Assembly: GCA_027038155.1 (NCBI GenBank) | Contig: JALVXW010000278.1 | Span: 1 to 8,041 of the forward strand | Source: Sulfurovum sp. | GTDB taxonomy: Bacteria; Campylobacterota; Campylobacteria; Campylobacterales; Sulfurovaceae | DNA: 8,041 nucleotides | Direction: 5' to 3' | In this document: positions 1 through 5,954 of the stretch, one piece after another | Layout of the letters: each line of letters starts with the position of its first letter | Numbering within the stretch: position 1 is the first letter of the stretch | Notes under the pieces: model-generated | Told to the model about the DNA's origin: nothing | Seen by the model: the letters and a program-made list of their open reading frames with translations, nothing else | Database searches by the model: none | Translations under genes and position numbers: made by a program

Positions 1-16
1 ATGTTTGTTGTTTTAA

Positions 17-42
17 AGGGTAACCACAAGGGGATTGTCCCT
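17..42. repeat. Imperfect palindrome at the 3' end of leuA (REP/MITE-like or weak terminator)
   Basis: GGG at 18-20 pairs with CCC at 39-41, and ACAA at 26-29 pairs with TTGT at 35-38 around a five-base loop. The left arm has a five-base bulge (21-25). A17-T42 can extend the stem. On the leuA strand the hairpin is followed by only three T then AAAA, so it is a weak intrinsic terminator at best. The sequence recalls short dispersed GGG...CCC palindromes that I remember from intergenic regions of many bacteria, but I see only one copy here. It overlaps the leuA stop codon (41-43). Confidence 0.35.
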
Positions 43-1597
43 ACACTATTTTAGAGCTATCACTATGCCGTGACTTCAATTTTCCCTCCATACTCAAATA
101 ACTATTTAGCGCACCAATATAGGCTCTGGCAGAGGCTAACATTGTATCTATATTGAGTCCATGTCCTATGATAGCTGGTTCGCCGTTAAAAGAGACTTTT
201 ACTGTCACAGAGGCTAAAGCATCTTTACCTTCAGAGACAGATTTGACTTTGTAATCTTCTAATTTTCCTCTGTATCCAGAGATTCGGTCAATGGCTTTAA
301 ACACGGCATCAATGGTGCCTTCACCGATGCCTGCCTCAATGATTTCATTGTCATCTTTTTTGATTTTCACAGCAGCACTTGGTACACCGTTGGAGCAATC
401 CATCAACTGTAAAGAGATGAGTTCATAGATTTGTGTGGCTTTGGTCATTTCGTTTGTCACTAAGGCTCGCAAATCATCATCATAAATCTCTTTTTTTCTA
501 TCGGCTAAGATTTTGAAACGTTCAAATGAGGCATTTAAGGCGTCATCATCTAAGGTAAAGCCGAGTTTGGACAATTTGTCTTTAAAGGCTGCACGCCCTG
601 AGTGTTTGCCCATGACCAATGTATCATCTTTGACTAATCCAATGCTCTCTGGAGTGATAATTTCATAAGTCTCTTTATTTTTTAGCATACCATCTTGATG
701 TATGCCAGACTCATGGGCAAAGGCATTTTTGCCCACAATAGCTTTGTTGGGTTGTGGTTCTATGCCTGTGATGGTTGCAATTAAACGACTTGTAGGGTAT
801 ATCTCTTTTGTGTTAATATTGGTTGTGTAGTCGGAAAAAACATCTGAGCGTGTTTTTAATGCCATGACTATCTCTTCTAACGCTGCATTGCCTGCACGTT
901 CACCCAAACCATTAATGGTACACTCCACTTGTCTTGCTCCATTGACTACTGCCTCTAAAGAGTTGGCAACCCCTAAACCCAAGTCGTTGTGGTTGTGTAC
1001 CGAGATGATGGCTCTACCTTTGGTGTAGTCACTCATCTCTTTAACCATAGCACCTATCTCAAAAGGAAGTCTAAACCCAACAGTGTCTGGTAAGTTAATG
1101 GTTGAAGCTCCTGCCTCAATCACTGCATCAGATATCTCTTTCATAAAGCCCATGTCTGAACGCCCTGCATCTTCACAGGAAAACTCTACATCATCTGTAA
1201 AGGTACGTGCATATTCTACTGCCCGTACTGCCCGTTTGATGACTTCATCAGGTGTCATTTTAAGTTTATGCTCCATATGTATCTTAGAGGTAGCGATAAA
1301 GGTATGGATGCGTTTCTTTTTGGCTTTGGCAATGGCTTCTCCTGCTGCTTTGACATCGGAGTCTATGGCACGTGCTAGCGAGCAGACTGTAGAGTTATTT
1401 ACACGCTGTGCTATTTTGTCTATGGCATCAAAATCTCCAGGGCTTGCCGCTGCAAATCCTGCCTCAATAATGTCAACACCCAAACGCTCCAACTGTGCAG
1501 CGATTTGGATTTTCTCTTCGGTGTTCATAGAAGCCCCAGGGCTCTGTTCTCCATCTCTTAATGTGGTGTCAAATATTCTAATTGTTTCAATACTCAT
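41..1597 (-). CDS. leuA: 2-isopropylmalate synthase
   Basis: LeuA condenses acetyl-CoA with 2-oxoisovalerate to give 2-isopropylmalate, the first committed step of leucine synthesis, in the cytoplasm. The protein has 518 residues, near the 500-520 usual for the short bacterial form. The catalytic TIM barrel begins with DTTLRDGEQ (10-18). Metal ligands are expected at D15, H201 and H203 (motif HNHND), with N237 in the GLGERAGNAALEE motif. A linker with AFAHESGIHQDG (292-303) follows. The C-terminal LeuA allosteric domain (about 390-500) keeps GIGEGTIDAVFKAI and GHGLNIDT, so leucine feedback inhibition is probably intact. I chose the ATG at 1597 because AAGG lies eight bases upstream (1606-1609) and the family motif starts a few residues later. 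An in-frame ATG at 1630 would add 11 residues and has no ribosome binding site. Expression is probably controlled by the leader described at 1598-1872. Confidence 0.97.
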   Translation of the reverse strand: MSIETIRIFDTTLRDGEQSPGASMNTEEKIQIAAQLERLGVDIIEAGFAAASPGDFDAIDKIAQRVNNSTVCSLARAIDSDVKAAGEAIAKAKKKRIHTFIATSKIHMEHKLKMTPDEVIKRAVRAVEYARTFTDDVEFSCEDAGRSDMGFMKEISDAVIEAGASTINLPDTVGFRLPFEIGAMVKEMSDYTKGRAIISVHNHNDLGLGVANSLEAVVNGARQVECTINGLGERAGNAALEEIVMALKTRSDVFSDYTTNINTKEIYPTSRLIATITGIEPQPNKAIVGKNAFAHESGIHQDGMLKNKETYEIITPESIGLVKDDTLVMGKHSGRAAFKDKLSKLGFTLDDDALNASFERFKILADRKKEIYDDDLRALVTNEMTKATQIYELISLQLMDCSNGVPSAAVKIKKDDNEIIEAGIGEGTIDAVFKAIDRISGYRGKLEDYKVKSVSEGKDALASVTVKVSFNGEPAIIGHGLNIDTMLASARAYIGALNSYLSMEGKLKSRHSDSSKIV

Positions 1598-1605
1598 TGA
1601 ATGAA

Positions 1606-1609
1606 CCTT
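1606..1609 (-). promoter_or_regulatory. leuA ribosome binding site
   Basis: AAGG lies eight bases before the ATG at 1597 and decides the start in favour of that codon over the upstream in-frame ATG at 1630. The five bases CAAGG (1606-1610) are complementary to CCTTG at 1633-1637, so the site could be masked by the leader RNA. Confidence 0.7.
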
Positions 1610-1635
1610 GTCTATGATAAAGGCATACATCGCAA

Positions 1636-1680
1636 GGAAGTGGAGACTTTAGTTTATATAGGACTATAGTCATCACTTCC
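1636..1680 (-). promoter_or_regulatory. Long hairpin in the leuA leader
   Basis: GGAAGTG (1674-1680) pairs with CACTTCC (1636-1642). Inside a 2x2 internal loop, GACTATAGT (1663-1671) pairs with ACTAAAGTC (1645-1653) with one A-A mismatch, around a nine-base loop. The total is about 15 pairs, the strongest fold in the gap. No T-run follows it on the leuA strand, so it is not an intrinsic terminator. Its right arm overlaps CCTTG (1633-1637), the potential mask of the leuA ribosome binding site, so forming this hairpin would leave that site free. Confidence 0.6.
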
Positions 1681-1723
1681 AAAAAAATATGCATAAAATT
1701 GTCTAATTTTACCTAAAATTTGA
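1681..1723 (-). promoter_or_regulatory. Overlapping A/T-rich hairpins followed by a T-run (candidate attenuator)
   Basis: Three segments on the minus strand can pair in exclusive ways: AATTTT (1715-1720), AAAATT (1705-1710) and AATTTT (1695-1700). The first pair leaves loop AGGT and the second leaves loop AGAC. The second hairpin extends to seven Watson-Crick pairs plus a G-U pair and is followed, after a few bases, by seven T (1681-1687). It could be a weak intrinsic terminator, with the first hairpin, or an alternative CCTAA/TTAGG hairpin that overlaps it, as the competing fold. The stems contain almost no G-C pairs, so the call is tentative. Confidence 0.35.
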
Positions 1724-1777
1724 TTAGGGTACTAGAACAGCATGTTTGTTGAAATAAAAATGGGTGTGATAGTAAGA

Positions 1778-1852
1778 CTATTGGCGTGCGAGCAGTAGCA
1801 GGAGAGAGGTGTCTTTTGTAAAAATGGTTTGTGTGGTGATAATCTTTTTCAT
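1778..1852 (-). CDS. leuA leader peptide (leucine-rich, 24 residues)
   Basis: This small ORF starts with ATG at 1852. It reads MKKIITTQTIFTKDT, then Ser, then five Leu in a row, then ARQ and a TAG stop at 1778-1780. The five Leu codons (CTC CTG CTA CTG CTC, 1790-1804) are the signature of a leader peptide whose translation senses charged leucine tRNA; leucine starvation would stall ribosomes there. AGGAGAG (1857-1863) lies four bases before the ATG, and the ORF begins only about 20 bases after the predicted transcript start. It precedes leuA on the same strand with no other gene between. It is equivalent in role to enterobacterial leuL but I see no sequence homology beyond the Leu run. Five Thr and three Ile residues are also notable. 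Confidence 0.85.
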   Translation of the reverse strand: MKKIITTQTIFTKDTSLLLLLARQ

Positions 1853-1856
1853 GATA

Positions 1857-1863
1857 CTCTCCT
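1857..1863 (-). promoter_or_regulatory. Ribosome binding site of the leader peptide
   Basis: AGGAGAG on the minus strand, ending four bases before the leader ATG at 1852. It is closer to the consensus than the leuA site, as expected if the short ORF is efficiently translated. Confidence 0.75.
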
Positions 1864-1878
1864 GTTAAATTTTTTAAG

Positions 1879-1907
1879 ATTATACACTAAAGAGAGATAA
1901 AAGACAA
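1879..1907 (-). promoter_or_regulatory. Sigma70-type promoter of the leu leader and leuA
   Basis: A perfect -10 box TATAAT (1879-1884) is preceded by TG one base upstream (extended -10). A -35-like TTGTCT (1902-1907) lies 17 bases upstream, matching TTGACA at four of six positions. The predicted start is near 1872, giving a leader peptide 5' untranslated stretch of about 20 bases. The spacer is T/C-rich, as is common in Campylobacterota promoters. Confidence 0.75.
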
Positions 1908-1938
1908 GCCTGTTCAATCTACATTAATGATTTCACTC

Positions 1939-1944
1939 TATAAT
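1939..1944 (+). promoter_or_regulatory. -10 box of the divergent promoter for the LTA synthase-like gene
   Basis: A perfect TATAAT lies about 25 bases before the start codon of the rightward gene, placing transcription start near 1951. No clear -35 box is present at the right spacing; TTCAAT (1913-1918) is 20 bases upstream. Campylobacterota promoters often lack a -35. The two divergent -10 boxes are about 55 bases apart, so the upstream regions overlap. Confidence 0.55.
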
Positions 1945-1969
1945 AGCCAAAACTATTTGAGGAAGTGTG

Positions 1970-3892
1970 GTGAGCAGATATAGATTTTTAGGATATTTTT
2001 TTATTGTTTTTTTAAGTGTCAGTTTTATAACACGGGTAGTATTGCTTAGTTACGCTTTTTCTTTTGCCGATACATCTGTGATGGCACTTTTAAAACTGTT
2101 TGCTATGGGGATATTTTATGATATTGTTGCATTTTTTTATGCACTGATTCCTTTTGTGCTCTATCTTTTTTTGGTACCTCAAAAAATATTTAACAGCAAA
2201 ATACATACATTTTTTACACTCTTTGTCTTCTTTGTTGTACTTTATGTTGTACTGTTTAATGGTGTATCTGAGTGGTTTTTCTGGGAAGAGTTTGGAAAAC
2301 GGTTTAATTTTATTGCTGTAGATTATCTGGTCTATACCCATGAAGTTATCCAAAATATCCGAGAGTCCTACCCTATACCTCTATTGGTTACGGTGATATT
2401 TCTGGTGACACTATTGATATTTTGGGTACTTGCAAAAAAAACCAAAATGCTTACAGAACCCTTTGAAGATGACAGTACCTATAAAGAGCGTGCCATTGCA
2501 ACAGTGGTATTACTTGCTATTCCTGTGGTTTCATTTTTTGCACTGAACAAGCAAACGCTTACTACCAAAGTATCAGACAACAGGTACAATCAAGAGCTTT
2601 CAAAAAATGGATTTTATTCACTTTTTTCAGCCTTTAGAAACAATGTATTGGATTATTATGAGTTTTATAGCACAGAAGAAAACACAAAGGTATTGAAAAA
2701 GTATAGAGAGTTGGTCTCAAGCAAGAAGAGCCACTTTATATCCAATGATTTAAACAAAACTTTACGTCAGATTACGCATGAGGGGGAAGAGAAAAAATAT
2801 AATGTAATGCTTGTGATGATAGAGAGTATGAGTGCTGCGTATATGGGACTCTATGGAGACAGCAAAAATCTGACACCGCATATGGATGCTTTGGCAAAAA
2901 AGTCACTTTTTTTCTCCAATTTGTTTGCTACAGGTACACGTACAGTCAGGGGGATGGAGGCAGTAACAATGTCTCTACCTCCTACTCCTGGAAGAAGTAT
3001 TGTCAAACGTCCAGACAATCATCGTATGTTTGGTATGGGTTGGATCTTTCAAGAAAAAGGGTATGAGAATAAATTTATCTACGCAGGGCATGGCTATTTT
3101 GACAATATGAATGACTATTTTGGACATAATGGTTTTGAGATTGTAGATAGAAGCAGTTTTGATGAGAGTGAAGTGACTTTTTCCAATGTTTGGGGAGTAT
3201 GTGATGAGGATCTGTTTGATAAAAGTATTAAAGAGGCAGATAAGTCGTATGCCAAAAAGCAACCCTTTTTCTCTTTTGTGATGACAACTTCAAATCACCG
3301 ACCGTTTACCTATCCTGAGGGAAAAATAGATATTCCTAGTCATAGTGGACGTTGGGGTGGTGTAAAATATACAGATTATGCGATTGGAAAGTTTTTAGAA
3401 AAAGCAGCCAAAAAGCCTTGGTTTAACAACACCCTTTTTGTTTTTGTGGCAGATCACAATGGTGGTAGTTCAGGAAAGACAGATTTACCTCTTTACCGAT
3501 ACAAAATCCCTTTGATGATTTATGCCCCTGCACTCATTACACCACAACAGATTACAAAAGTAGCATCTCAGATAGATGTGGCTCCCACACTCTTTTCGTT
3601 GATGCATTGGCGTTACAAAAGTAAGTTTTATGGAAAAGATATTTTAAGTGATGATTTTAAACCCAGAGCCCTTATAGGTACCTATCAAAAATTGGGACTC
3701 TATCAAGAGAATAGACTTACAATACTTTTGCCCAATCAAACAGCCAAAGCATACCAAATAAAAAAATTAGGTTTGTATGATACAGCCTATGAAGAGATTT
3801 TTATCAATAAACAAGATTTGGAAGATGCGATTAGCTATTATCAGAGTGCCAGTTATTTTCATAAGCATAGATTAGATAGATATGAAAAGTAG
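1970..3892 (+). CDS. LTA synthase family membrane phosphotransferase (sulfatase/alkaline phosphatase superfamily)
   Basis: This 640-residue integral membrane enzyme has five hydrophobic segments at about residues 6-28, 38-68, 79-100, 138-156 and 174-192, then a periplasmic sulfatase-fold domain from about 278. Active-site features expected for LtaS/OpgB-type enzymes are visible: E285 in MIES, the nucleophile candidate T325 in GTRTVRGMEA, H443 in TSNHRPF, and D495-H496 in VADHNGG. The family moves phosphoglycerol or phosphoethanolamine from a phospholipid onto a glycan or lipid. In a Gram-negative cell the acceptor could be periplasmic glucan or LPS; the sequence does not settle this. Two adjacent GTG codons (1967, 1970) can start it. 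I chose 1970 because GAGGA (1959-1963) is then six bases away rather than three. It has its own promoter and stands alone between leuA and ftsH. The family is confident, the substrate unknown. Confidence 0.9.
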   Translation: MSRYRFLGYFFIVFLSVSFITRVVLLSYAFSFADTSVMALLKLFAMGIFYDIVAFFYALIPFVLYLFLVPQKIFNSKIHTFFTLFVFFVVLYVVLFNGVSEWFFWEEFGKRFNFIAVDYLVYTHEVIQNIRESYPIPLLVTVIFLVTLLIFWVLAKKTKMLTEPFEDDSTYKERAIATVVLLAIPVVSFFALNKQTLTTKVSDNRYNQELSKNGFYSLFSAFRNNVLDYYEFYSTEENTKVLKKYRELVSSKKSHFISNDLNKTLRQITHEGEEKKYNVMLVMIESMSAAYMGLYGDSKNLTPHMDALAKKSLFFSNLFATGTRTVRGMEAVTMSLPPTPGRSIVKRPDNHRMFGMGWIFQEKGYENKFIYAGHGYFDNMNDYFGHNGFEIVDRSSFDESEVTFSNVWGVCDEDLFDKSIKEADKSYAKKQPFFSFVMTTSNHRPFTYPEGKIDIPSHSGRWGGVKYTDYAIGKFLEKAAKKPWFNNTLFVFVADHNGGSSGKTDLPLYRYKIPLMIYAPALITPQQITKVASQIDVAPTLFSLMHWRYKSKFYGKDILSDDFKPRALIGTYQKLGLYQENRLTILLPNQTAKAYQIKKLGLYDTAYEEIFINKQDLEDAISYYQSASYFHKHRLDRYEK

Positions 3893-3894
3893 TC

Positions 3895-3925
3895 AATCAC
3901 AATCTATGAGAAAAAGATTGTGATT
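3895..3925. terminator. Hairpin between convergent genes, probable terminator
   Basis: AATCACAATC (3895-3904) pairs perfectly with GATTGTGATT (3916-3925) around an 11-base loop. It fills almost all of the 40-base gap between two convergent stop codons (3892 and 3935). On the plus strand it is followed by only two more T then G. On the minus strand the loop has a T5 but no T-run follows the stem. It may stop transcription from both sides, but weakly by the intrinsic criterion. Confidence 0.6.
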
Positions 3926-3932
3926 TTGAATG

Positions 3933-5954
3933 TTAACTCTCTTTGTTTTTGGATGCCTCTTTGGCTTCTTCTTTAGCACGTTCTGCTTGGGCAGCCTCTT
4001 TTTGTGCTTGTGCCATCGCTTCTGATGCAGCTATTTTTTCACCATGTGCAAGGCGGCTCTTCATGCCGTTTTCTTTTTCAAACGTTTCAATGATAGTACG
4101 TACTTTTTTACCCTCTATTACCTCTACATCCAGAAGTACCTTTGCCATATTTTCTATGGCAGGGGCATACTCTGTGAGTGTCTGTTTGACATGGTTGTAG
4201 CGTTCATTGAGTGTTGTACGGATAAAGTTATCCATCTCCTCTGCCATCTTTTCACTATAGTCAGTGCTTACAGCACCACCACCCAAAAATGAGTTTTGTG
4301 AGCGTGAAAGTACCATGAGTCCAGCCACATCGGTCATACCATAGACCGAAATCATATCTTTGAGTATGGCAGTAGCTCTATCGAGATCATTGCCTGCCCC
4401 AGTAGAGATCTCTTCAATAAAGACCTCTTCGGCTGCACGTCCACCAAGAAGCACATCTACTTCAGCTAAAAGCTCATGTTTTTGTTTTAAAAATCTCTCT
4501 TCATCATCTGGCAGGTGAAGCGTGTAGCCCAGTGCTCCAAGTCCTCTAGGGATAATAGAGACTTTGGTGACACGTGTGGCACCTTCGGTAAGCTCTGCCA
4601 TAAGTGCATGCCCACTTTCATGATAGGCAACGATTTTTTTCTCAATATCCGAGATTTTACGGTTTTTCTTTTCCAGTCCTACAAATGAACGCTCAATTGC
4701 CTCAAGAAGATCCTCTTGCTCTATCTGTTTTTTGTTGGCTCTTCCTGCAAGCAAGGCAGCTTCATTGATGATATTTGCCAAGTCTGCACCTGCAAGTCCC
4801 GCGGATTGTTTCGCTACCACGCTAAGGTCCACCGCATCAGAGAGCTTGACATCTTTGGCATGGACTTTCAAGATAGCCAAACGTCCATCAAAGTCTGGTT
4901 TGTCCACGAGTACCTGTCTGTCAAAACGTCCTGCACGAAGCAGGGCAGCATCAAGCGTCTCTGGTCTGTTGGTAGCTGCAAGTACAATTACAGGAGTATC
5001 AGTACCAAAGCCATCCATCTCTGCCAGGAGTTGGTTAAGTGTCTGTTCTCGCTCATCGTTTCCACCCATTTGACCACCAGAGGCTCTGGATTTACCAATG
5101 GCATCTATCTCATCAATAAAGATGATAGAGGGAGCCTCTTTTTTGGCTTGTGCAAAGAGGTCACGCACACGACTTGCACCAACCCCTACAAACATCTCAA
5201 TAAATCCTGAACCACTTACAGAGAAGAAAGGCACAGAGGCTTCTCCTGCAACAGCTTTGGCAAGAAGTGTTTTACCTGTACCCGGAGGCCCCACTAAGAG
5301 TAGCCCTTTGGGTATTTTGGCTCCAAGCTCCATGTAGCGTTCAGGAAATTTGAGAAAGTCAACAATCTCCTTGACTTCGTCTTTTGCCTCTTCTACCCCC
5401 TGTACATCAGAAAATTTTGTATCTGGTTTTTCAGAGTTGATGAGTTTGTCTGCTCTTCCTGCTCCAAGTATGCCCCCGCCCATGCCTTTGCTCATTTTTT
5501 TTGCCAAAAATATCCAGATAGCAAAGAAGATGAGTATAGGTAAAAGAGAGCCTAAAAGGTCACGGATAAAACCTCCACCCATGACACCTTCATAGGTAAT
5601 CCCTTTTTTTTCTAGCAAAGGGATAAGATCCTTATCATAGGTGGGTACATTTTGTGCTACAAATCTTACTTTTCGTCCATTTTCCTCTGCGATAGCCTCG
5701 ATGGTTGTGGGGGTGAGTTTGACAGATGTGATACCCCCTTTTTCTATTTGGGCTTTGATTTCTGAGTATTTTACAGATTTGGTCAGTGCTACTTTGGGAC
5801 CGTTGTTAAGCATATTGCTCATACCTTGAGGGTTCTCCTCAATAAATGCTTTAAACAAAAAGATAATTACAATCGCAAAGATAGCAAAAGCCAAAAGGGG
5901 ATTGTCATTAAAAAAGTTATTATTGTTGTTGTCTTGATTGTTCTTTTCAGCCAT
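3933..5954 (-). CDS. ftsH: ATP-dependent zinc metalloprotease FtsH
   Basis: FtsH is a hexameric inner-membrane AAA+ protease that extracts and degrades membrane and short-lived cytoplasmic proteins. The 673 residues show the full architecture: an Asn-rich N-terminus, a first membrane helix (about 18-38), a short periplasmic domain, a second helix (about 129-151), Walker A GPPGTGKT (222-229), pore loop FVG (255-257), Walker B IIFIDEID (277-284), the second region of homology with R343 and R346, zinc motif HESGH (445-449) with E446 catalytic, and probable third ligand D523 in GNDLDRA. An Ala/Glu/Lys-rich tail of about 35 residues looks like a coiled coil. I chose the ATG at 5954 because AAGGA lies nine bases upstream and the next upstream ATG (5990) lies inside prmA without a site. 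Its ATG overlaps the prmA stop as TAATG, so translation is probably coupled. Confidence 0.98.
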   Translation of the reverse strand: MAEKNNQDNNNNNFFNDNPLLAFAIFAIVIIFLFKAFIEENPQGMSNMLNNGPKVALTKSVKYSEIKAQIEKGGITSVKLTPTTIEAIAEENGRKVRFVAQNVPTYDKDLIPLLEKKGITYEGVMGGGFIRDLLGSLLPILIFFAIWIFLAKKMSKGMGGGILGAGRADKLINSEKPDTKFSDVQGVEEAKDEVKEIVDFLKFPERYMELGAKIPKGLLLVGPPGTGKTLLAKAVAGEASVPFFSVSGSGFIEMFVGVGASRVRDLFAQAKKEAPSIIFIDEIDAIGKSRASGGQMGGNDEREQTLNQLLAEMDGFGTDTPVIVLAATNRPETLDAALLRAGRFDRQVLVDKPDFDGRLAILKVHAKDVKLSDAVDLSVVAKQSAGLAGADLANIINEAALLAGRANKKQIEQEDLLEAIERSFVGLEKKNRKISDIEKKIVAYHESGHALMAELTEGATRVTKVSIIPRGLGALGYTLHLPDDEERFLKQKHELLAEVDVLLGGRAAEEVFIEEISTGAGNDLDRATAILKDMISVYGMTDVAGLMVLSRSQNSFLGGGAVSTDYSEKMAEEMDNFIRTTLNERYNHVKQTLTEYAPAIENMAKVLLDVEVIEGKKVRTIIETFEKENGMKSRLAHGEKIAASEAMAQAQKEAAQAERAKEEAKEASKNKES

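Larger units (their letters stand above)
1598..1872 (-). ncRNA. leuA 5' leader RNA, candidate leucine attenuator
   Basis: About 275 bases separate the predicted transcription start (near 1872) from the leuA ATG. Read on the minus strand, the order is: a short 5' end with a strong ribosome binding site, a 24-codon ORF with five successive Leu codons, about 70 bases of A/T-rich spacer, two overlapping A/T hairpins (1693-1723), a run of seven T (1681-1687), a long hairpin (1636-1680), then the leuA ribosome binding site. This is the arrangement of ribosome-mediated attenuators such as the enterobacterial leu leader. The leader ORF is seen directly. The switching mechanism is inferred from hand-drawn pairings. 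No T-box or known metabolite riboswitch was recognised. Confidence 0.7.

Noticed and set aside
1..54. 17-residue plus-strand ORF beginning exactly at the window edge (MFVVLKGNHKGIVPTLF)
   Set aside because: It runs through the palindrome and into the leuA 3' end, has no visible ribosome binding site and looks like a chance reading of the repeat. It could only matter as the tail of a gene outside the window, which cannot be judged.
1083..1604. 173-residue plus-strand open frame opposite leuA
   Set aside because: It lies antisense inside a clear leuA, has no recognisable motif, and its composition is that of a reversed gene.
1598..1630. Upstream in-frame ATG for leuA at 1630
   Set aside because: No ribosome binding site precedes it, and it would place protein-coding sequence over the leader RNA and the site serving the ATG at 1597.
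1598..1872. T-box or metabolite riboswitch in front of leuA
   Set aside because: No T-box sequence or recognised aptamer core was found; the Leu-rich ORF explains the region better.
2090..3262. Two minus-strand open frames (87 and 95 residues) inside the LTA synthase-like gene
   Set aside because: Shadows of a well-supported gene, without motifs or ribosome binding sites.
3943..5829. Several plus-strand open frames of 62-164 residues opposite ftsH
   Set aside because: All overlap conserved FtsH domains; Ser/Ala-rich or Cys-rich translations without motifs are typical antisense shadows.
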